A stretch of DNA of 6,302 nt from Lactobacillaceae bacterium UBA5807 (GTDB lineage: Bacteria > Bacillota > Bacilli > Lactobacillales > Lactobacillaceae): NCBI GenBank assembly GCA_002418005.1, contig DIDF01000047.1:1-6302 (forward strand), read 5' to 3'. The translations under genes were made by a program, and so were the position numbers. Positions within the stretch are counted from its first letter, which is position 1, and each line of letters opens with the position of its first letter. The notes beneath the pieces were generated by a model. That model did not search any database. It worked only from the letters and a program-made list of their open reading frames with translations, and was not told the DNA's origin. Positions 1 to 4,846 of the stretch are shown one piece after another.

Positions 1-529
1 TAACCATGTCATCCCAAGCATAAACTTTATCTTTAGGAACTCGGAAACGAATTACTGGCTTCAACCCCTTGGCTTTAGCCTGTTCAATAGCCTGTTGCTT
101 TTCCTCATCAGACATTCCCTCATATTCATATTCATAATGAGGCATTTCACCACGAGCCTTCTGGGCTTCACGGTCTTTTTGCAGTTCCTCTTCAGTTCGA
201 TATGAGTAATAAGCCTTTCCCTCATCCAAAAGTTGCTTAATTAATGGATCATAAATTGCTCTTCTTTCAGATTGACGATATGGGCCATAATCGCCACCGA
301 TATCGGGTCCTTCATCCCAATCAAGACCTAACCATTTGAGATTATCAAGCTGACTTTTTTCACCATCAGCCACGTTTCTCTTAGTATCGGTATCCTCGAT
401 TCGGATAATAAACTTTCCTTTGTTGTGTCGCGCGAACAGATAGTTAAAAATAGCTGTCCGAGCGTTTCCAATGTGCAAATGACCTGTTGGACTTGGTGCA
501 TAACGAACTCGAATCGCATCGTTTGCCAA
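1..529 (-). CDS. gltX: Glutamyl-tRNA synthetase, N-terminal part (runs off the left edge)
   Basis: GltX attaches glutamate to tRNA-Glu in the cytosol. In many Firmicutes it also mischarges tRNA-Gln, which GatCAB then corrects; that is family knowledge and is not shown here. The first 176 codons are visible, about a third of the usual 490-500. They begin MANDAIRVRYAPSPTGHLHIG, where HLHIG (residues 17-21) is the class I HIGH signature. The conserved blocks IEDTDTKR (44-51) and YGPYRQSER (81-89) follow. The stretch after KAYYSY (105-110) has no cysteines at the zinc-binding positions known from E. coli GltX, so this is the zinc-less type. The KMSKS loop and anticodon-binding domain lie outside the window. 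The start is TTG at 529-527, set by an AAAGAGG site 10 nt upstream and by where family homology begins. An ATG at 549-547 is in another frame and is not the start. The identification is very secure; the start is fairly secure. Confidence 0.96.
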   Translation of the reverse strand, partial: MANDAIRVRYAPSPTGHLHIGNARTAIFNYLFARHNKGKFIIRIEDTDTKRNVADGEKSQLDNLKWLGLDWDEGPDIGGDYGPYRQSERRAIYDPLIKQLLDEGKAYYSYRTEEELQKDREAQKARGEMPHYEYEYEGMSDEEKQQAIEQAKAKGLKPVIRFRVPKDKVYAWDDMV

Positions 530-539
530 TGTAATAACG

Positions 540-546
540 CCTCTTT
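540..546 (-). promoter_or_regulatory. Ribosome binding site of gltX
   Basis: AAAGAGG on the minus strand lies 10 nt before the TTG at 529. It supports the TTG start. The ATG at 549-547 overlaps this site and reads in a different frame. Confidence 0.65.
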
Positions 547-634
547 CATAGAATATTGAAAATCATGTCAATGTTTAAAGTGTACAATGAACCATCGCAA
601 AAATAAAGATGAAAAATTTTCTGACTGTTCCTGC

Positions 635-657
635 AAGGTCGTTCATATCAAGACCTT
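635..657 (-). other. Hairpin between yacL and gltX
   Basis: AAGGTC and GACCTT form a perfect 6-bp inverted repeat around an 11-nt loop. It starts 6 nt after the yacL stop codon, in the 134-bp gap (530-663) before gltX. No run of T follows on either strand, so it is not a standard intrinsic terminator. It could be a weak attenuator, a processing site or a 3' stabiliser. The rest of the gap holds an exact TTGACA (571-566, minus strand) without a well-spaced -10, and I see no T-box leader; the gap is also too short for one. gltX may therefore depend on read-through from yacL. Confidence 0.35.
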
Positions 658-663
658 CACAAA

Positions 664-1848
664 CTATTTCTGATTAGTTTTGGGTTGATTTTGATCTTTT
701 TGATCTTCACTGGATTTACCGTCATCTTTTTCATTATCATCTGAAATATTCTTAGTAGAATGTTCCGGACGAGCAAAAATCATTTTACCAGCATCGGTCT
801 GAATCGCGCTGGTAACAATAACATCAATATGTTGATTAAAGAAGTATCTCCCCTCTTCGACAACAACCATGGTGCCATCATCTAAATAAGCAACTCCTTG
901 TTGGCGCTCGGTCCCATTCTTAACGACCATAACGTTAAGCTTATCTCCAGGTAAGATTTTCTGCCTTAGCGCATTAGCAAGTGCATTAATATTGAAAACT
1001 TTAACATTTTGAAACTGGATTACTTTGTTGAGGTTGTAATCATTAGTAATAATTACCCCATTAATATCCTTGGCTAACTGAATCAGCTTACTGTCCACTT
1101 CATCGATGTCCTCGTAATCTTTTTCAGACATTTCAATGGGGATCAATTTGTCCTCTCTAAGCTTGTTTAAAATGTCTAATCCACGACGACCACGAACCCT
1201 TTTGACACTATCACTTGAGTCAGCGATGTACTGAAGTTCATATAGAACAAAATTTGGTACTAAAAGGGTTCCTTCAATAAAACCCGTTTTAACAATGTCA
1301 TAAATTCGCCCGTCAATTAAAATGTTGGTATCCAAAATTTTGTAGTGATGATAGTTTTTGTCAATTGGTTTATCGATAATTTTATCATCACTTTTGCTGG
1401 TTGTTTCACTGCGACGACCTCGGAAATTAAAGATTCTGCTCCACGATTGGCCATTTCCGATTCTAAAACCAAAGTATCCAAAGACTAACATCAAAATAAT
1501 TGGAATAATTGTGTGCAGGAAAAATGATTGTGCTCTAAAGAACACAGTTGAAATTAAAATAGCTACCACTAAGCCAACAATTAAACCAATTGTGCTGAAG
1601 AGCAGTTTGAGGGGACTTTGCTTAGTTAATTGGGCCTCAATTTGATCCATGCCCTTTAAAATATAATTCCCACTTAATAATGAAATAATATAGAAAATAA
1701 TTGCACCGATAATTGCGTTGGTAATTACATTATTTAATAAAGTTCCATATCTCACTTGAAGCAAAAGCCATATCAAAGGGAAATAGCTTGCCCCAATCCC
1801 TGCTCCAGCTAGAGCAAATACGAGTTCAACAATTCTTTTTCTTCTCAA
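664..1848 (-). CDS. yacL: Membrane-anchored PIN-TRAM domain protein (YacL family, putative nuclease)
   Basis: This 394-residue protein is a predicted membrane-tethered ribonuclease-like protein whose substrate and role are not established. After a basic start (MRRKR) come four likely membrane helices at about residues 6-30, 40-60, 82-104 and 111-131. A charged linker (about 140-168) leads to a PIN domain (about 169-290). Candidate metal-binding acids are D173 in ILDTN, D179 in LIDGR, E204 in YELQ, D252 in VDSK and D270 in TND, and an RGRRGLDIL block lies at 219-227. A TRAM-type nucleic-acid-binding domain follows (about 298-360), with GVAYLDDGTMVVVE (318-331) and AGKMIFA (353-359). The last 30 or so residues are a Lys/Glu/Asp/Gln/Asn-rich tail that looks disordered. 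Four helices after a positive N-terminus would put the PIN and TRAM domains in the cytoplasm (inference). The TTG start has an excellent AAAGGAGG site 8 nt upstream. It lies 21 bp after radA, so the two are very probably co-transcribed. Confidence 0.93.
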   Translation of the reverse strand: MRRKRIVELVFALAGAGIGASYFPLIWLLLQVRYGTLLNNVITNAIIGAIIFYIISLLSGNYILKGMDQIEAQLTKQSPLKLLFSTIGLIVGLVVAILISTVFFRAQSFFLHTIIPIILMLVFGYFGFRIGNGQSWSRIFNFRGRRSETTSKSDDKIIDKPIDKNYHHYKILDTNILIDGRIYDIVKTGFIEGTLLVPNFVLYELQYIADSSDSVKRVRGRRGLDILNKLREDKLIPIEMSEKDYEDIDEVDSKLIQLAKDINGVIITNDYNLNKVIQFQNVKVFNINALANALRQKILPGDKLNVMVVKNGTERQQGVAYLDDGTMVVVEEGRYFFNQHIDVIVTSAIQTDAGKMIFARPEHSTKNISDDNEKDDGKSSEDQKDQNQPKTNQK

Positions 1849-1856
1849 AAAGAATT

Positions 1857-1864
1857 CCTCCTTT
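1857..1864 (-). promoter_or_regulatory. Ribosome binding site of yacL
   Basis: AAAGGAGG on the minus strand is a near-perfect anti-16S match 8 nt before the TTG at 1848. It fixes that codon as the start and lies wholly in the 21-bp radA-yacL gap. Confidence 0.9.
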
Positions 1865-1869
1865 CAAAA

Positions 1870-3243
1870 TTAATTATTCAGCGCCACTCTCAAAGCTTCC
1901 TGAATGGTTCTAACTCCAATCACCTCAATTCCTTTAGGCGCAGTCCATCCGGATAAATTATTTGCCGGAATTAAAACTCTTTTAAAACCTAATTTTAATG
2001 CTTCGGAAACTCTCTGTTCAATGTGGTTTACCCGACGGATTTCGCCGGTCAGGCCAATCTCACCAATGTAACATTCATAAGGACTAGTCCCAACATTTTT
2101 GTAAGAAGAAGCAATACTAACCGCCAAGGCCAAATCAATTGCAGGTTCATTAAGCTTAACGCCCCCTGCGGCTTTAACATAAGCATCTTGGTTTTGAAGC
2201 ATTAAGCCGCCCCGTTTTTCTAAAACGGCCATAATTAAAGAAACCCGATTACGATCTACACCAGTTGCGGTACGCTGAGCATTACCAAAAACGGATGCAG
2301 CAATCAATGCTTGAATCTCAACCAAAATTGGGCGGGTTCCTTCCATTGCCACAACAATTGCAGACCCAGTGGCATCTTTTAATCTTTCTTGCAAAAATAT
2401 TTCTGATGGATTGGAAACTTCATGAAGGCCATCTTCATTCATTTGAAAAACTCCAATTTCGTTGGTGGAACCAAAACGGTTTTTAACGGCCCGTAAAATT
2501 CTAAATGAATGATGAAGATCTCCTTCAAAATAAAGAACTGTATCAACCATATGCTCCAAAATTTTAGGGCCAGCAATTGCGCCGCCTTTAGTTACATGGC
2601 CGACAACAAAAATTGTTATTCCTTGGCCCTTAGCGATACTCATCAAATCGGCAGTGACTTCTCGAATTTGGCTAACCGAGCCAGTGATGGCATCCAAACC
2701 AGGTTCTTGCATAGTTTGCACTGAATCAATAATTACAATATCTGGTTGAAGTTCATTGATTGAATTTTTAATCACATCCATGTCAGTTTCTGGGTAAATA
2801 TAAAGTTGGTCGCCAGAAACCCCCAAACGGTCAGCCCTCATTTTAATCTGACTGGCACTTTCCTCTCCGGAAACATATAAAATTTTATCTTTTTTACTTA
2901 GTTCTCCAGAAACTTGGAGTAACAAAGTTGACTTACCAATCCCGGGATCACCGCCAATTAAAATTAGTGACCCAGGAACAATTCCACCACCTAAAACTCG
3001 GTTAAGTTCTGCCATTGATGTTTTAACCCGTGGTTCACTTTGAAATTTAACGTCATTGATAAGTTCTGGCTGTTCATGATGAATTCCACGGCTGATAGTA
3101 CTTCGTTTGCTTGCAGCGCTTGGTTTTGTAACCGTCTCTTCTACTAAAGTATTCCATTGATTACAGTTTGGGCATCTCCCCAAATATCTTGGTGAAATAT
3201 AACCACAATTTTGACATACGAAGTGGGTTTTAACTTTTGCCAA
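1870..3243 (-). CDS. radA: DNA repair protein RadA (Sms), RecA-like ATPase with zinc finger and Lon-like domain
   Basis: RadA is a cytosolic DNA-dependent ATPase/helicase that extends and processes recombination intermediates with RecA, in repair and in transformation. The protein has 457 residues, the usual family length. Its parts, in order, are a four-cysteine zinc finger (C10, C13, C24, C27), a Walker A motif GGDPGIGKST (97-106), a Walker B strand IVIID (169-173), the RadA-specific KNRFG motif (254-258), and a C-terminal Lon-protease-like domain (from about 285) that includes GGVKLNEPAIDLALA (360-374). All motifs look intact. The start is TTG at 3243-3241, with AAGGAG 7 nt upstream and the typical MAKVKT N-terminus directly after it. 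The gene lies 103 bp after dut and 21 bp before yacL. The same radA-yacL association occurs in other Firmicutes, where disA often lies between them; here it does not. Confidence 0.98.
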   Translation of the reverse strand: MAKVKTHFVCQNCGYISPRYLGRCPNCNQWNTLVEETVTKPSAASKRSTISRGIHHEQPELINDVKFQSEPRVKTSMAELNRVLGGGIVPGSLILIGGDPGIGKSTLLLQVSGELSKKDKILYVSGEESASQIKMRADRLGVSGDQLYIYPETDMDVIKNSINELQPDIVIIDSVQTMQEPGLDAITGSVSQIREVTADLMSIAKGQGITIFVVGHVTKGGAIAGPKILEHMVDTVLYFEGDLHHSFRILRAVKNRFGSTNEIGVFQMNEDGLHEVSNPSEIFLQERLKDATGSAIVVAMEGTRPILVEIQALIAASVFGNAQRTATGVDRNRVSLIMAVLEKRGGLMLQNQDAYVKAAGGVKLNEPAIDLALAVSIASSYKNVGTSPYECYIGEIGLTGEIRRVNHIEQRVSEALKLGFKRVLIPANNLSGWTAPKGIEVIGVRTIQEALRVALNN

Positions 3244-3250
3244 CTCAATT

Positions 3251-3256
3251 CTCCTT
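3251..3256 (-). promoter_or_regulatory. Ribosome binding site of radA
   Basis: AAGGAG on the minus strand lies 7 nt before the TTG at 3243 and supports that codon as the start. Confidence 0.85.
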
Positions 3257-3346
3257 ACTAATTATTCCAATCTCAATCTTACCACCGGAAAAATTTAAAA
3301 ATCACAGCTTAAGGAATTTAATTAAAATTTCCGCTTTGCAAAACTT
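3257..3346 (-). other. dut-radA intergenic region with no clear signal
   Basis: This AT-rich spacer between the dut stop codon and the radA ribosome binding site has neither a GC-rich hairpin with a T-run nor a well-spaced -35/-10 pair. A loose TTGCAA ... TAAATT pair has only a 15-bp spacer. The simplest reading is that radA is transcribed through from dut, but a weak internal promoter cannot be excluded. Confidence 0.3.
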
Positions 3347-3886
3347 TTACTTATCGGATGAACCAAAGCCGCCCTTTCGTACTTGCTTTATTTGGCCTGC
3401 ATCATTATCCGCCAATAGAAATGGTAGAAAAATTCCCTGAGCTATCCTTTGTCCTTTAGTTATGTGGATATCTTCAATTCCAAAGTTAACCATCTGAACG
3501 AAGATTTCGCCCTCATTACTTGGATTATTATAATAATCTGCATCTATTACTCCAATGCCGTTAGGGACAACCATTCCTCTTTTTAAGGGATTACTTGAAC
3601 GGTTAGCAATAATTAATACTTCATTAGGATTCATGTATGCTTTTATCCCAGTTGGAATCAAAAATGGCTTTAAAACTTCCTTTGCTTCACTGATCTGGCC
3701 CTCGCTTGGTTTTTTCTCCTGACGAATTGCCCAGAGAATTTTTAAAAAGTTTAGTTTCCAAATTGAAGGTAAGACCAAATCTTTAGCACTTTGAAAATCA
3801 TACCCAGCTGCATTTTTGGTTGTTCGATATGGTAATTTTAAATCTGCTTCCTTATATTTACTTACTATTTCAAATCCTCTTGCCAT
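3347..3886 (-). CDS. dut: Deoxyuridine 5'-triphosphate nucleotidohydrolase (dUTPase), insert-containing lactobacillar type
   Basis: Dut hydrolyses dUTP to dUMP and pyrophosphate. This limits uracil incorporation into DNA and supplies dUMP for dTMP synthesis. The 179-residue protein carries all five motifs of the trimeric all-beta family: AAGYD (26-30), NRSS (95-98), GVIDADYY (112-119) with the likely catalytic D115, GQRIAQ (145-150) and the C-terminal Gly-rich arm RKGGFGSS (170-177). It is some 30 residues longer than the common length of about 150. The extra length is a helical-looking, Trp-containing insert between motifs 1 and 2 (about 40-73), before PTGIKAYM. I recall the same arrangement in other lactobacilli. 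The longest open frame begins at GTG 3901, but the ATG at 3886 is chosen because GGAGG lies 6 nt before it and the GTG overlaps that site. dut is first in the leftward group and diverges from rpiA. Confidence 0.95.
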   Translation of the reverse strand: MARGFEIVSKYKEADLKLPYRTTKNAAGYDFQSAKDLVLPSIWKLNFLKILWAIRQEKKPSEGQISEAKEVLKPFLIPTGIKAYMNPNEVLIIANRSSNPLKRGMVVPNGIGVIDADYYNNPSNEGEIFVQMVNFGIEDIHITKGQRIAQGIFLPFLLADNDAGQIKQVRKGGFGSSDK

Positions 3887-3892
3887 TTTATT

Positions 3893-3897
3893 CCTCC
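3893..3897 (-). promoter_or_regulatory. Ribosome binding site of dut
   Basis: GGAGG on the minus strand lies 6 nt before the ATG at 3886. It favours this start over the in-frame GTG at 3901-3899, which sits upstream of the site and has none of its own. Confidence 0.85.
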
Positions 3898-3937
3898 ACA
3901 CTATTTATGAGAACTTTTATTTTACTTCCAATACAAA

Positions 3938-3943
3938 ATTATA
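3938..3943 (-). promoter_or_regulatory. Candidate -10 box of the dut promoter
   Basis: A perfect TATAAT on the minus strand lies about 50 bp before the dut ATG. The hexamer 17 bp upstream (AATCAG, 3966-3961) matches TTGACA poorly and there is no TGn extension, so only the -10 is convincing. If real, transcription would start near 3931, with a leader of about 45 nt. Confidence 0.4.
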
Positions 3944-3964
3944 AACTATTAAGCCCCTAACTGA

Positions 3965-3993
3965 TTGACAAAAACTGGCAATCCCTTCAAAAT
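3965..3993 (+). promoter_or_regulatory. Candidate sigma-70-type promoter of rpiA
   Basis: A perfect TTGACA (3965-3970) is followed after a 17-bp spacer by CAAAAT (3988-3993), which matches TATAAT at four of six positions. Transcription would start near 4000, giving a leader of about 55 nt before the rpiA ATG. It is back to back with the proposed dut promoter, and their -35 regions touch. Confidence 0.5.
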
Positions 3994-4015
3994 TAAGTTT
4001 GGTAAACCCTTACAG

Positions 4016-4040
4016 AGAAAATCTTCAAATAACATTTTCT
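4016..4040 (+). other. Hairpin in the rpiA leader next to the ribosome binding site
   Basis: AGAAAAT and ATTTTCT form a perfect 7-bp inverted repeat around an 11-nt loop. It ends directly before the AGGAAGGA ribosome binding site of rpiA. The stem has a single G-C pair, so it is weak, and no T-run follows, so it is not a terminator. A structural effect on translation or mRNA stability is possible but unproven. Confidence 0.3.
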
Positions 4041-4048
4041 AGGAAGGA
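4041..4048 (+). promoter_or_regulatory. Ribosome binding site of rpiA
   Basis: AGGAAGGA ends 8 nt before the ATG at 4057. The in-frame TTG at 4051 is only 2 nt after it, which is too close for efficient initiation, so the ATG is the better start. Confidence 0.8.
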
Positions 4049-4056
4049 ATTTGAAA

Positions 4057-4737
4057 ATGAATCAGGACGAGTTAAAACAGTTAGTAGGAACGGCAGCCGT
4101 AGATTTTGTCAAAGATGGAATGGTCCTTGGGCTGGGCACAGGCTCGACTGCAAAATATATGGTAGATGCCCTTGGCAAGAAAATTAAAGAAGAACACCTT
4201 AATATTGTTGGCGTACCCACTTCTGAAAGAACCAAAAAACATGCAAACTCTTTAGGAATAACCACTAAAAGCATGGATGATGTTGACCACATCGATTTAA
4301 CCATTGATGGAGCCGACCAAATAGACAAAAACTTCCAAGGAATAAAAGGCGGTGGTGCTTCCCACCTTAGAGAAAAAATTGTTGCAATCAACTCGACCAA
4401 GAATATTTGGATTGTTGATAAAAGCAAAATGGTTGATAAATTTGGCTCATTTCCGATACCAATTGAGGTCATCCCTTACGGAAGCAGACAGCTATTTAAA
4501 CGTCTTAAAGAAAAAGGATATCACCCGAAATTTCGAATGGATGAAAAAAAACATGTTATTACTGATTCATCTAACTGGGTAATTGATTTAGATATACATG
4601 AAATTGATAATCCACGACAACTCGCCACCGATTTAGAGCACATGACTGGAATAGTTGAGCACGGATTATTTTTAGATATTGTTAATACAGTTATTGTTGG
4701 CAGAGACTCTGGGCCTCAAATTATTCAAGTGAGATAA
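4057..4737 (+). CDS. rpiA: Ribose-5-phosphate isomerase A
   Basis: RpiA interconverts ribose 5-phosphate and ribulose 5-phosphate in the cytosol. It feeds nucleotide synthesis and the pentose phosphate/phosphoketolase routes. The 226-residue product has the usual family length and an N-terminus (MNQDELKQLVG) typical of lactobacilli. Visible motifs are the phosphate-binding GLGTGST (25-31), TSERT (55-59), DGAD (84-87) and IKGGGASHLREK (96-107). By alignment with E. coli RpiA, D84, D87, K97 and E106 correspond to the catalytic D81, D84, K94 and E103, and all are present. The residue after DGAD is Gln (88) rather than the more common Glu, a mild substitution. The open frame extends to a TTG at 4051, but the ATG at 4057 is better placed for ribosome binding. 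rpiA diverges from dut and is followed 109 bp later by pepC. There is no clear terminator between them. Confidence 0.97.
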   Translation: MNQDELKQLVGTAAVDFVKDGMVLGLGTGSTAKYMVDALGKKIKEEHLNIVGVPTSERTKKHANSLGITTKSMDDVDHIDLTIDGADQIDKNFQGIKGGGASHLREKIVAINSTKNIWIVDKSKMVDKFGSFPIPIEVIPYGSRQLFKRLKEKGYHPKFRMDEKKHVITDSSNWVIDLDIHEIDNPRQLATDLEHMTGIVEHGLFLDIVNTVIVGRDSGPQIIQVR

Positions 4738-4830
4738 ATCAAACGTTTTATATATCACTTTTCTTAATATTTTTTCAAAAACTTTCAAACTTTTTTTTCT
4801 GAGAAGATGAGAGTAAAATAAGAAATTATT
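4738..4830 (+). promoter_or_regulatory. rpiA-pepC intergenic region, possible weak pepC promoter
   Basis: This is a very AT-rich spacer. The best -10 candidate for pepC is TAAAAT (4814-4819), which would start transcription shortly before the pepC ribosome binding site. No good -35 lies 16-18 bp upstream; that area is a T8 tract (4791-4798). A TTTCAA at 4783-4788 is too far away. No GC-containing stem with a T-run is visible, so rpiA transcription could continue into pepC. Confidence 0.3.
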
Positions 4831-4836
4831 AAGGAG
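4831..4836 (+). promoter_or_regulatory. Ribosome binding site of pepC
   Basis: AAGGAG lies 10 nt before the TTG at 4847. The in-frame GTG at 4838 is only 1 nt downstream of it and cannot be the start. The spacing to the TTG includes a T7 run that also supplies the first two bases of the start codon. Confidence 0.8.
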
Positions 4837-4846
4837 AGTGATTTTT

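Noticed and set aside
131..160. Repetitive Tyr-Glu codons in gltX (HYEYEYEG, residues 131-138) as a tandem repeat
   Set aside because: Only three short alternating units, in a region where relatives also carry acidic and tyrosine residues; not a true repeat.
328..549. Open frame on the minus strand starting with ATG at 549 (73 codons)
   Set aside because: It overlaps gltX in another frame. The gltX frame, from TTG 529, carries unmistakable synthetase motifs, so the ATG frame is a shadow.
545..571. Exact TTGACA (571-566, minus strand) as a gltX promoter
   Set aside because: At 17-bp spacing the -10 would be TGAAAG. At 15 bp it is TATGAA, which would start transcription after the ribosome binding site. 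Neither gives a working leader.
3887..3901. GTG at 3901 as the dut start (five extra residues)
   Set aside because: It overlaps the GGAGG site that serves the ATG at 3886 and has no site of its own. Family homology starts at MARGFE.
4062..4472. 136-codon minus-strand open frame opposite rpiA
   Set aside because: It lies wholly antisense to a well-supported gene and its translation shows no recognisable domain. It is typical of antisense shadow frames.
4771..4800. A- and T-rich stretch as an rpiA terminator
   Set aside because: The T8 run is not preceded by a stable stem; the only possible pairings are short A-T runs with no G-C pairs.
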